A stretch of DNA of 14,175 nt from Arenicella sp. (GTDB lineage Bacteria > Pseudomonadota > Gammaproteobacteria > Arenicellales > Arenicellaceae). Both the position numbers and the translations under genes were made by a program. Below are positions 1-6,719 of this stretch, in pieces; the first letter of the stretch is position 1; each line of letters starts with the position of its first letter. The stretch spans positions 1 to 14,175 of the forward strand of contig JALZWI010000028.1 of NCBI GenBank assembly GCA_023299895.1, in the 5' to 3' direction. A model generated the notes under the pieces. The model was given only the letters and a program-made list of their open reading frames with translations. It made no database searches and was not told the DNA's origin.

Positions 1-1
1 C

Positions 2-769
2 TCATCATCTGGCTATGAATCAACCGCAAATATTCAAGGACTGAAAGATATGTTGTCCTGGGTCAAGGTTCTCCAATCACCAAAATGGCCAGAATTTATT
101 TTGCCTGAAATTGATATTGGTAAGGCGAAAGAAGGGCAAAAACTGTATGAACAGCATTGTGCGAAATGCCATCAATTAACACTTACTCGAGAAGAGCAGA
201 TGCAGCCATATAATGCTGTTATGGTGCCACAATCTGAAATTGGTACAGATCGGGCTGAATTGGTTTTAATTGAAGAATCTGTGCAACAAACAGGCATTCT
301 CGAGGGAATGAAATCGCTCTATTTTGCCGGTGATGTATTTGGCCCCACCACTGCGGCAAAAAAACTACTGAACATCACCAGTGTTGGTGTAATGGTTCGC
401 CACCCGATAGAAACGATTCGAGAGGGCATGCGTGATTATGCTGGCACTAAAAGCACTTTACTGAAAAATTTTTATCAGTATAAAGCACGACCGTTAAACG
501 GTATTTGGGCGACTGCACCCTATTTGCACAATGGTTCAGTACCAAACCTATACCAATTACTGTTGCCGAGTGCCGAACGAGATCCAATTTTTTATACTGG
601 TAATCGAGAGTTTGACCCTGTCAATGTAGGCCAAGTTAGTGCTGTAAATACAGGTCTATTTAAATTTGATACGAACCTGTATGGTAACCATAATACAGGC
701 CATGAATATGGTGTAAGCTTGAATGAACAACAAAGAGATAAGCTTATTGAGTTTATCAAAACACTCTAA
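2..769 (+). CDS. RoxA-like / di-heme peroxidase-family cytochrome c, 5'-truncated by window edge
   Basis: The reading frame is open from base 2 to a TAA at 767-769, so the Met at 50 is internal and the gene begins outside the window. About 255 residues are visible. A covalent heme-attachment motif, CAKCH, is encoded at 158-172. Downstream is a segment typical of rubber-oxygenase RoxA and related di-heme cytochrome c peroxidase-like proteins: LNGIWATAPYLHNGSVPNLY, followed by a Phe-Tyr-x-Gly-x-Arg-x-Phe-Asp-Pro stretch. Family members carry two c-type hemes and are periplasmic or secreted. Only one heme motif is visible, so the other, with the signal peptide, should lie upstream. Whether the substrate is peroxide, a polyisoprenoid or another organic molecule cannot be decided. 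No hairpin terminator is evident after the stop. Family assignment is fairly sure; function is not. Confidence 0.8.
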   Translation, partial: SSSGYESTANIQGLKDMLSWVKVLQSPKWPEFILPEIDIGKAKEGQKLYEQHCAKCHQLTLTREEQMQPYNAVMVPQSEIGTDRAELVLIEESVQQTGILEGMKSLYFAGDVFGPTTAAKKLLNITSVGVMVRHPIETIREGMRDYAGTKSTLLKNFYQYKARPLNGIWATAPYLHNGSVPNLYQLLLPSAERDPIFYTGNREFDPVNVGQVSAVNTGLFKFDTNLYGNHNTGHEYGVSLNEQQRDKLIEFIKTL

Positions 770-818
770 TTTGTTGATTTTTTTAACGACTGTTCAAAAT
801 ACTGCTTGTATCAAAACT

Positions 819-833
819 ATTGATAAAATCAAT
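819..833. repeat. Small AT-rich palindrome in the cytochrome/regulator intergenic gap
   Basis: ATTGAT and ATCAAT form a perfect 6-bp inverted repeat with a 3-base centre. It lies in the 177-bp gap between the cytochrome stop and the wHTH-TPR gene. It could be a weak operator or chance in AT-rich DNA. The rest of the gap shows no convincing -35/-10 pair and no terminator. Confidence 0.2.
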
Positions 834-946
834 CAAAAACGACACACTTTCTTTACTTAACATAGATTATAAAAGCAAAGTAACTATGCTTATCTTGGTG
901 AATTTAAATTAGCATTAACTCAAACAAACTTTCGACTATTTTTTTA

Positions 947-2785
947 GTGGATCAGATTGAAGCTGATCTTAATAGGAATCTGTTGTCTGGGTCATCTGGA
1001 GAGGCGCGATTAGAGCCTCGAGTAATGGAGATTCTTAAGCAGCTAGCTGAAAACTCAGGACAGGTTGTGCTGCGTGAGAAAATGCTTGATGAATATGGTT
1101 CTGATGAAGGCATTACACGTGCTATTTCAATACTCCGTAAAACACTAAAACGGGTCGGAGAAGATCAACAGTATATAGAGACAATCCCAAAGCGTGGATA
1201 TCGGTTAGTCGTTCCAGTTACTGAACGAAGTAATAATAAACAGTCGGTCGAACCAACTTTGCAAGCCCCACAGACAGCTTCGCTGGCTGTGTTGGCATTT
1301 CTCGATTTGAGCGAAAAACAAGACCAGGCCTATCTTTCAGATGGGATTTCTGAAGAAATTATTAATGCTTTGGTACGGTTGCCGTTTGTGCGAGTTGTCG
1401 GTCGTACTTCATCATTCTCATTCAGAGGAACTAAAACCAATGTGCGTGAGATTGCCGATATACTAAAAGTGACCCACGTGTTGGAAGGGTCTGTGCGTAA
1501 ACATGGTGATCGTATGCGTATAACAGCGCAGTTAATTGAAGCGAATACAGATAAACACCTTTGGTCAGAAAATTTTGATGGCACGTCGGAAGATATTTTC
1601 GATTTGCAGGAAAAAATAGCTCGTGCTGTAGAGCAAAAGTTGAGAGCGATTTTCAGACTTGAATCAGCGCCAGAATCGTACCTTAATAATAAGGACGAGC
1701 GTCTAACAGAAAAACTGACACAGAATAAGGAGGCTTACAATCAATTTTTATTAGGTCGCCATTTGATGTATGAGTTGAGTGGTCAACGAACCATCCCGCG
1801 TGCGATAAATGCATTTGAAAAGGCAGTCAAAGAAGATCCTTCTTTTGCAAAAGCTTGGGCGCATTTGTCAATTGCGAATTTTACCTTACCTGAATATTCT
1901 ACTACTTCGAATTGGGCTGCACATATAAAGACAGCTCGAAAACAAACTGAACATGCATTATCAATAAACTCAGAAATTGCTTGGGGGCAACGAGCACGAG
2001 CAGGAATTCTGACCTATGATCTTAAAATCGACGAAGCAGTAGCTGTTTACAAACGCGCACTTGAAATCGACTCGCATGAACCAGAACTAATGTTTACTTA
2101 TGGTTACATAATGGCGGCGATTGGTTTACACAAACAAGCAGGTATACTGATGCAAGATGCTTTAGACCGTGAACCTTTACTGGGGCCATGGTACGCAGCA
2201 TTAGGAACAGTGAAATTTGCAGATGGGCAGTTGGATGAAGCACAAGCGTTGTTTAAAAACGCATTTGATTGCAACTTTGGCTATGGCGCTATTTTATATG
2301 CACAATTGCTGGTTCACCGTGATAGAGCTGGCGAAGCACTAAAGTTTATGGATGATAATTTTGATGGGTTGGGGGTTGTTTTGCAGACGCAATTAAAGTC
2401 ATTTCTTATCAGAAAGCTCACCTATGCTGCATTTTTTAAGAAAAGAGCGATAGCGAGATGGATTATTGACGCAACATTGACTAAAAGAATGAATAATTCA
2501 AATATTCAGCCTGCGATGGGTGGCGTTATTGGTTTTATTCAAATTGGACGGCCCAAGAAGTTCATGCAGCATGTGTTGAATAAGCCAAACCCTTATGTTG
2601 GTTTTGCCTTGAGCCGTATCTGGGAGCCAACCGAAGAAGCACGTAGTATTCGAATGCATCAAGACTTCCCTAAGTTTGCTGAGGAGATTGGATTGGTCAA
2701 AGCATGGCAAAAATACGGATGGCCTGGCAAAATCCAACCGATAGAGGGAACAGATGGTTCAAACGGACAGTTCATTTGCAGCTAA
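947..2785 (+). CDS. Winged-helix transcriptional regulator with TolB/FlgO-like domain and TPR repeats
   Basis: A predicted DNA-binding regulator of 612 residues. Residues about 10-90 match an OmpR/CadC-type winged helix (Trans_reg_C), with the recognition region around GITRAISILRKTLKR and the wing ending YIETIPKRGYRLV. Residues about 112-235 resemble the TolB-N/FlgO-like module of this family (SLAVLAF, then LSDGISEEIINAL, then VLEGSVRK). From about 262 to 470 there are TPR-like helical pairs such as AINAFEKAVKEDPSFAKAWA. Relatives often have a membrane segment between the winged helix and the second domain. Here the linker (about 92-111) is polar, so the protein is probably cytoplasmic. The start is GTG at 947; an in-frame TAA at 905 and the lack of an upstream ATG force a start this late. 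No good Shine-Dalgarno is present. It is monocistronic and its targets are unknown. Confidence 0.85.
   Translation: MDQIEADLNRNLLSGSSGEARLEPRVMEILKQLAENSGQVVLREKMLDEYGSDEGITRAISILRKTLKRVGEDQQYIETIPKRGYRLVVPVTERSNNKQSVEPTLQAPQTASLAVLAFLDLSEKQDQAYLSDGISEEIINALVRLPFVRVVGRTSSFSFRGTKTNVREIADILKVTHVLEGSVRKHGDRMRITAQLIEANTDKHLWSENFDGTSEDIFDLQEKIARAVEQKLRAIFRLESAPESYLNNKDERLTEKLTQNKEAYNQFLLGRHLMYELSGQRTIPRAINAFEKAVKEDPSFAKAWAHLSIANFTLPEYSTTSNWAAHIKTARKQTEHALSINSEIAWGQRARAGILTYDLKIDEAVAVYKRALEIDSHEPELMFTYGYIMAAIGLHKQAGILMQDALDREPLLGPWYAALGTVKFADGQLDEAQALFKNAFDCNFGYGAILYAQLLVHRDRAGEALKFMDDNFDGLGVVLQTQLKSFLIRKLTYAAFFKKRAIARWIIDATLTKRMNNSNIQPAMGGVIGFIQIGRPKKFMQHVLNKPNPYVGFALSRIWEPTEEARSIRMHQDFPKFAEEIGLVKAWQKYGWPGKIQPIEGTDGSNGQFICS
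950..968 (+). other. Inverted repeat at the translation start of the wHTH-TPR gene
   Basis: GATCAG at 950-955 is perfectly complementary to CTGATC at 963-968 with a 7-base loop. It begins directly after the GTG start. In mRNA it could partly occlude the start region; in DNA it could be a small operator. It may also simply be coding sequence. Confidence 0.25.
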
Positions 2786-2923
2786 TAAATTGTTAGATAG
2801 TATTAATTATTAGATTTTTGTCATTTTTAATGGTTTTAACTTATTGATATTTAATTGATTTTCAAACCATCATAAAAGCATCATATTTATTATATATTCA
2901 CCACAGGACAAGGAGTCAGTTAA

Positions 2924-2965
2924 ATGAGAGCATCATTCTCGTTGGTCGGGGTGGTGATGGTTTAG
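2924..2965 (+). CDS. Possible 13-residue leader peptide
   Basis: ATG at 2924 is preceded by a strong Shine-Dalgarno sequence (AAGGAG, ending 8 bases before the ATG). It opens a 13-codon frame ending in TAG at 2963-2965, translating as MRASFSLVGVVMV. It has no run of regulatory codons, so classical attenuation is not suggested. It lies 58 bases upstream of the 62-codon ORF and could be a leader, a tiny hydrophobic peptide or a chance ORF. The ribosome-binding site is better than that of the following ORF, and this is the main reason to list it. The surrounding 238-bp gap (2786-3023) is AT-rich and otherwise shows only a loose 7-bp inverted repeat (2830-2836 with 2864-2870). Confidence 0.3.
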   Translation: MRASFSLVGVVMV

Positions 2966-3023
2966 AAGCGTTACTTATCATTCACCTGTTTTTACTGCAT
3001 TACTTATACTGACGTGGGGACGT

Positions 3024-3212
3024 ATGAAAGGTACTTTAACAGAGCTATCTAGAGAAAATTTAACGGTTGACGAAGTTGTAGCAATAGCCAGAAGAGTACC
3101 TAATCACAGGGTGTTGGTTCAGGCATTAAAGAATCATCCTAATATTAATTTTGAATACATAGAAATTTCAGTTTCGGCGCGAGGGTTTAAGGTTACTAGG
3201 CCAATAGAATGA
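3024..3212 (+). CDS. Small hypothetical protein, 62 residues
   Basis: A short ORF I do not recognise. It starts at ATG 3024 with a purine-rich GGGGA only three bases upstream, and stops at TGA 3210-3212. The protein is soluble in character. An amphipathic helical first half (about residues 5-37, including LTVDEVVAIARRV) is followed by a segment that could form strands (EYIEISVSARGFKVTR). There is no signal peptide, membrane segment, Cys motif or obvious DNA-binding fold. A strong terminator follows about 100 bp downstream, which supports a transcription unit here. The composition looks protein-like, but the weak ribosome-binding site leaves real doubt that it is expressed. Confidence 0.5.
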   Translation: MKGTLTELSRENLTVDEVVAIARRVPNHRVLVQALKNHPNINFEYIEISVSARGFKVTRPIE

Positions 3213-3283
3213 GGTAAAAATAATAACTCTTGATTGAATCAATACTTAAGAGGGGTAAAAGGTTAGTTGAAGTGGTAGGGGTA

Positions 3284-3309
3284 AGCGCTGAGTCTTATAA
3301 CTCAGTGCT
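3284..3309 (+). other. Stable hairpin just upstream of the terminator
   Basis: The arms AGCGCTGAGT (3284-3293) and ACTCAGTGCT (3300-3309) pair over 10 bp with a single G-U and a 6-base loop. Only 12 bases separate the stem from the next, terminator stem. The two tandem stems with flanking G-rich unpaired segments (from about 3250) could be the 3' end of the mRNA of the 62-codon gene or of a small untranslated RNA. Confidence 0.45.
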
Positions 3310-3315
3310 GAAAAT

Positions 3316-3347
3316 AAAAAAGCTCGCATGGATGCGAGCCTTTTTAT
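3316..3347. terminator. Bidirectional rho-independent terminator
   Basis: GCTCGCAT (3322-3329) and ATGCGAGC (3332-3339) form a perfect 8-bp stem with a two-base centre. The stem is flanked by A-rich sequence on the left and CTTTTTATT on the right. It therefore works in both orientations, for the rightward small-ORF region and for the leftward slp-like gene ending at 3395. Confidence 0.85.
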
Positions 3348-3394
3348 TATGTCAAATTATTTCTCGACGGGACAAAGTGGAGGGTTTGATAAAA

Positions 3395-4144
3395 TTAATA
3401 ACGTCCTCTATAAATACTATTACCATAAAATACACTGTTGCCAAAGCCAAGCCTTGATGAGCCAAAGCCAAGCCTTGATGAACCAAAGCCAAATCTTGAA
3501 GAGCCAATGCCAAATCTTGATGAGCCAATGCCGCCATAATAGCTTGGTGAATAGTATCGAGTGCTGTATCCATATTGGTTATAGTGACCATTACGATAAG
3601 CTAAAATATTAAAAGCATTGCCGCGACGATCATCAAAGCTAACACGTTCATGATCAACCATCTCCCAGTCGATTAATTCATCCGCATAAACAACCGGTAT
3701 CACTTTTTGTATGTTCCCATTGGTTACCACTAACTGATCAACAATATCACCGAAGACGGTTAATGAATGACCATCGAATTGATGTTCCATAGCGCTATCA
3801 TTTATCAGATCAACTATAAAATGACCACCTTCATTTTCAGGCTGTTCGAGATGTGATGGTCGGCCTTCAGATGTTAAAGGGGCGCTAAAAACGGTTAGCC
3901 TAGTTGTGTTTTCATTGATTTTTTCAGTACTGATGATTTGGCCACCCCAGCGAACCTTTACACCAATGTTATCTTCAATGTTTTCTGTCACTTGAGCATA
4001 AGTGACATTAATTATCGGTGCATATTTAATTTGAGATGGTACATTCGCGACCTCATAGGCGTAGTTGTAATCGCTTGAAATTACACAGCCAGTTAAGACT
4101 AAAGCCAAGCCTGATATTGTTAATAATTTTTTATACGATGTCAT
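3395..4144 (-). CDS. Slp-family outer-membrane lipoprotein with Gly/Ser/Arg repeat tail
   Basis: A 249-residue lipoprotein. The N-terminus is a lysine-containing n-region, a hydrophobic stretch and a lipobox LTGC with the lipid-accepting Cys at 20. Residues about 40-180 fit the Slp (starvation-inducible lipoprotein) family. Visible hallmarks are a conserved GVKVRWGGQII segment, a central hydrophobic strand pattern and the terminal VIPVVYADELIDWE. The Slp family is outer-membrane anchored, induced in stationary phase in E. coli, with no defined biochemical activity. The last 65 residues are unusual: Tyr/Gly-rich, then four heptads G[I/F]GSSR[F/L] at 205-232. The start is supported by AGAGG (complement at 4154-4158) nine bases before the ATG. 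The gene is monocistronic and shares the terminator at 3316-3347. Confidence 0.75.
   Translation of the reverse strand: MTSYKKLLTISGLALVLTGCVISSDYNYAYEVANVPSQIKYAPIINVTYAQVTENIEDNIGVKVRWGGQIISTEKINENTTRLTVFSAPLTSEGRPSHLEQPENEGGHFIVDLINDSAMEHQFDGHSLTVFGDIVDQLVVTNGNIQKVIPVVYADELIDWEMVDHERVSFDDRRGNAFNILAYRNGHYNQYGYSTRYYSPSYYGGIGSSRFGIGSSRFGFGSSRLGFGSSRLGFGNSVFYGNSIYRGRY
3449..3532 (-). repeat. Four in-frame 21-bp tandem repeats within the slp-like gene
   Basis: Four consecutive 21-bp units (3512-3532, 3491-3511, 3470-3490 and 3449-3469 in reading order) encode GIGSSRF, GIGSSRF, GFGSSRL and GFGSSRL. A degenerate fifth unit starts at 3448. Because the unit is a multiple of three, copy-number change alters the lipoprotein tail without a frameshift. 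The first two and last two copies are most alike, suggesting stepwise duplication. Confidence 0.85.
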
Positions 4145-4374
4145 AATTTTAAACCTCTGATATTAATCATATTTCTTGCTTCACTTATATAGAACAGTAA
4201 TTGCAAAAAAATAGTGCAGCTAAATTAAATAATTAATTTTTGTGATGACCATGCAGATCAAAAAAGAGTAGATTGAATTTAACTAGTCTTCACTCGCGAG
4301 AGAAAAAAATGAGTCATCGTTACAAGATACACGAAGTTGTGGTGAACTTGATAGGAAATCTATAACAACAAAGC

Positions 4375-5391
4375 TCAGTTGAAATGACGACGTGTTCGAT
4401 TTGCAAACGCAACTAGAGATAACATTATAGGCACTTCTACTAGCACGCCTACTACGGTAGCGAGAGCGGCACCTGAGTTGAGACCGAAAAGACTGATTGC
4501 AACTGCGACAGCCAGTTCAAAAAAGTTTGATGTGCTTATTAGGGCAGCAGGTGCCGCAGTGGTAAAGGGGACGCGCCACAAATAAGCCCAGCCATAGGCG
4601 ATAAAAAAAATGCCGTAACTTTGAATTACTAGTGGGGCCGCAATCAGGGCAATCACCATTGGTTTATCTAAAATTGTTTGCGCTTGAAAACCAAATAACA
4701 AAACCACAGTGGCTAATAATCCAATAATGGAAAACGGTTTTATTTTGTTGGTGAATGCGGTTATTTGATTGTCGCTGCCAGATTTTTCGAGTGCTTTGCG
4801 CGTGAAGTAGCCTGCAACTAAAGGGACTAGAACATACAGAACAACCGACAAAAATAGAGTCTCCCAAGGCACAACTATGTCGGTAATGCCGAGTAATAGG
4901 GCGGTGATCGGAGCAAATGCAAAGATCATAATGATGTCGTTGACCGATACTTGAACTAGAGTGTAATTCGCATCGCCGCGCACCATTTGGCTCCATACGA
5001 ATACCATCGCGGTACACGGGGCAACACCGAGTAGGATCATGCCCGCGACATATTCTTTTGCAGTTTGTGGGTCAACTAAGCCAGCGAAGATAGTTTCGAA
5101 AAATAAAATGCCTAGCGCCGCCATGCTAAAGGGTTTGATTAACCAATTTACCACCAGTGTGATGCACAGTCCTTTAGGTTTTCTGCCAACATCTTTAAGT
5201 GAAGCAAAATCAACATTGACCATCATCGGGTAAATCATCAACCAGATCAGTACGGCCACAGCAAAGTTGACATTGGCGTATTCAATTAAGGCAACGACTT
5301 GAAATAAACTTGGAAACACAACGCCCAAGCTAACTCCTAAGATGATACTAAGCCCGACCCAAGTACTTAGGTAGCGTTCGAATGCGCCCAT
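4375..5391 (-). CDS. acr3: Arsenite efflux permease, Acr3 family
   Basis: An inner-membrane As(III) exporter of the bile/arsenite/riboflavin transporter superfamily with about ten hydrophobic segments. From the Met at 5391 it has 338 residues, normal for Acr3. Hallmarks are the N-terminus [15 protein letters not shown], the motif [13 protein letters not shown] with the family's essential Cys (126 from this Met), and the helix [16 protein letters not shown] with the conserved Glu (292). The frame also has a GTG at 5412 overlapping the arsC stop as GTGA. I prefer the ATG at 5389-5391 because it has GAGG eight bases upstream and matches the family N-terminus. It is the last gene of the arsR-arsI-arsC-acr3 operon and would expel arsenite made by ArsC. 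No clear terminator is seen between 4290 and 4374. Confidence 0.93.
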   Translation of the reverse strand: MGAFERYLSTWVGLSIILGVSLGVVFPSLFQVVALIEYANVNFAVAVLIWLMIYPMMVNVDFASLKDVGRKPKGLCITLVVNWLIKPFSMAALGILFFETIFAGLVDPQTAKEYVAGMILLGVAPCTAMVFVWSQMVRGDANYTLVQVSVNDIIMIFAFAPITALLLGITDIVVPWETLFLSVVLYVLVPLVAGYFTRKALEKSGSDNQITAFTNKIKPFSIIGLLATVVLLFGFQAQTILDKPMVIALIAAPLVIQSYGIFFIAYGWAYLWRVPFTTAAPAALISTSNFFELAVAVAISLFGLNSGAALATVVGVLVEVPIMLSLVAFANRTRRHFN

Positions 5392-5408
5392 TGCTGACGC
5401 CTCACTCG

Positions 5409-5819
5409 TCACAACAGTTCGGTCTCTATTCGCTTTTTAAGCATGTTGAAGGCTTCATCGAAGGCGGCATTGATTTTCTCTTCTGAACCTTCCGCGTGTG
5501 CCGGGTCTGGCGTGCTCCAATGAAGTTTATCTGCATTGCCTGGAAATGCAGGGCAGACTTCATTGGCAGCTTGATCGCACACAGTAATGATGAAATCAAA
5601 AGGCTGGTCAGCAAACTCATCCCAAGATTGGCTGCTTGGCTGGTCTATTTTTATGTCGTGACGATTTAATGTTTCGATCGATTTTGGGTGGACATAGCCC
5701 GCTGGGAAACTACCAGCACTGACGGCCTTATATCTGCCAATGCCGAGTTTATTAATTAAGCCTTCGGCCATAATTGATCGGCATGAGTTGCCGGTACATA
5801 AGACTAGAACATTTTTCAT
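5409..5819 (-). CDS. arsC: Arsenate reductase, low-molecular-weight phosphatase type
   Basis: Reduces As(V) to As(III) in the cytoplasm. The 136-residue protein has the LMW tyrosine-phosphatase P-loop near its N-terminus ([11 protein letters not shown]: nucleophile Cys8, Arg14, Ser15). It also has the resolving-cysteine region [11 protein letters not shown] (Cys81 and Cys89) and the general-acid Asp-Pro at 105-106. This is the thioredoxin- or glutaredoxin-recycled fold, not the E. coli R773 glutaredoxin-fold ArsC. A GTG at 5831 is in frame but overlaps arsI. The ATG at 5817-5819 matches the family start and lies two bases after the arsI stop. Only a weak GGGTG precedes it, so coupling to arsI translation is likely. 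Its product is the substrate of Acr3, encoded next. Confidence 0.93.
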   Translation of the reverse strand: MKNVLVLCTGNSCRSIMAEGLINKLGIGRYKAVSAGSFPAGYVHPKSIETLNRHDIKIDQPSSQSWDEFADQPFDFIITVCDQAANEVCPAFPGNADKLHWSTPDPAHAEGSEEKINAAFDEAFNMLKKRIETELL

Positions 5820-5821
5820 TA

Positions 5822-6313
5822 TTAGCAACACCCAGATGGTTTTTCAGTAGGTACGCAACTTGCTTGAGTTGTTTGACCTGAAGGCGCGCCGCTATTTTGT
5901 TGAGGAGCGCAACTGTTTTGATCATAGGTGGGCTCAGAGCTCGAGAAAAACTGTACGTCCTCCATAGTTTGATAGGCTTCCCAAGCAATACCGTCGGGAT
6001 CTTTGACCCATGATTTGTCAGAGCGAGCGTAACAGCACACTGTTTCGCCTTCTTCAATAAGCGTCATATCAGCATTCTTTAGTCGATCGCGTAAATCTGT
6101 TAACTCAGAGTCTTGTTCAACCTGTATGCCTAAGTGATCAACGCCTTTTTTTGCGGACTCAGCAGAAATTGCAAAGTTCACGGATGGATCATCTAACATC
6201 CATTTGGCGTAATCGTTTTTTATTTTAGTAGGCTGAGTACCAAACAGTGCGTTGTAAAACTGGATGCTCTGTTCGACGTTTTCTACGCCTACGTGAATAT
6301 GCATTCGTTTCAT
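5822..6313 (-). CDS. arsI: ArsI/CadI-family vicinal-oxygen-chelate enzyme (C-As lyase family)
   Basis: A 163-residue glyoxalase-fold protein. In characterised ArsI enzymes an Fe(II) site and O2 cleave the carbon-arsenic bond of trivalent methyl- or aromatic arsenicals. Visible features are the N-terminal metal-ligand strand MHIHVGV (His5/His7), DYAKWMLDDP (34-43), VDHLGIQ with His60, the vicinal pair Cys93-Cys94 in CCYARSDK, and Glu112 in GIAWEAY. These fit the ArsI layout of a metal triad plus a thiol pair that binds trivalent arsenic. The C-terminal 30 residues are disordered in character and hold four more cysteines (135, 153, 162, 163). A strong AGAGGA precedes the start by 7 bases, and arsR ends 20 bp upstream. 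Lyase activity is inferred from the family; CadI-type proteins are sometimes described only as metal-induced. Confidence 0.85.
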   Translation of the reverse strand: MKRMHIHVGVENVEQSIQFYNALFGTQPTKIKNDYAKWMLDDPSVNFAISAESAKKGVDHLGIQVEQDSELTDLRDRLKNADMTLIEEGETVCCYARSDKSWVKDPDGIAWEAYQTMEDVQFFSSSEPTYDQNSCAPQQNSGAPSGQTTQASCVPTEKPSGCC

Positions 6314-6333
6314 TTTATATTCCTCTTAATTAA

Positions 6334-6684
6334 TTAACAGCAGTTGGTGAGTTCGATAATTGAGCAGCCTGTTTTACTGTCCTCGCGAATGCTCGCAAAT
6401 TCTGAATTGCAGCAGTCTTCGACGATAAAGCCAATAAGATTGCGCGTTTCATCGTAATTGGCCGAGTAAATCACCGAGCGTCCTTCTTTGCGAGAAGAAA
6501 TAATGCCGGCATTCGATAAATGGCTTAGATGAAATGACATGGTGTTATGAGGTGTTCCGAGAGAGTCGCTTAAACTACCTGCAGCTAAACCGCTAGGGCC
6601 GGCTTTTACGAGTAGACGAAATGCTTTTAGACGCGTCTCCTGTGAGAGCGCATCAAACATGATAATTGCTTTTTGAATATCCAT
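6334..6684 (-). CDS. arsR: ArsR-family arsenic-responsive repressor
   Basis: A 116-residue ArsR/SmtB winged-helix repressor, first gene of the operon. The N-terminus DALSQETRLKAFRLLVKAG and the helix-turn-helix around HNTMSFHLSHLSNAGIISSR (46-65) are diagnostic, followed by the wing EGRSVIYSAN. It lacks the E. coli-type CxxC in the recognition helix. Its cysteines are C-terminal instead: Cys91-Cys92 (EDCC), Cys107 and the final Cys115-Cys116. This resembles the Acidithiobacillus-type ArsR, where a CC pair plus a further Cys binds As(III). The ATG at 6682-6684 has no Shine-Dalgarno, and the predicted promoter puts the transcript start almost on it. It should autoregulate through the inverted repeat at 6700-6744. 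Confidence 0.92.
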   Translation of the reverse strand: MDIQKAIIMFDALSQETRLKAFRLLVKAGPSGLAAGSLSDSLGTPHNTMSFHLSHLSNAGIISSRKEGRSVIYSANYDETRNLIGFIVEDCCNSEFASIREDSKTGCSIIELTNCC

Positions 6685-6690
6685 TTGTCG

Positions 6691-6719
6691 AGATTAATGG
6701 ACATGTTTTTATATGTCAA
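6691..6719 (-). promoter_or_regulatory. ars operon promoter
   Basis: On the minus strand, a consensus -35 TTGACA (complement of 6714-6719) is followed after exactly 17 bases by TAATCT (complement of 6691-6696) as the -10. The expected transcription start falls within a few bases of the arsR ATG at 6684, so the arsR message may be leaderless or nearly so. The -35 and spacer lie inside the inverted repeat, as expected for a repressed promoter. Confidence 0.6.

Noticed and set aside
3230..3457. Open frame of 75 codons starting at TTG 3230
   Set aside because: It has no ribosome-binding site and runs through both hairpins and the terminator into the antisense of the slp-like gene; the composition is not protein-like.
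3328..3612. Open frame with repeated SQALMSQ-like peptides on the plus strand
   Set aside because: It is the antisense reading of the 21-bp repeats in the slp-like gene and starts inside the terminator stem.
4166..4210. Promoter for the slp-like gene on the minus strand
   Set aside because: TTGCAA and TATAAG elements are present, but their spacing is only about 11 bases, too short for a sigma70 promoter.
4309..4365. 18-codon ORF upstream of the acr3 3' end, plus strand
   Set aside because: It has only a poor GAGAG purine run and no transcription signals, and it is convergent to the ars operon; likely chance. The 4145-4374 gap otherwise shows only an 8-bp palindrome CTCGCGAG.
4664..5017. 117-codon frame within acr3 in another register
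   Set aside because: It overlaps conserved Acr3 codons entirely and its translation has no membrane or domain logic.
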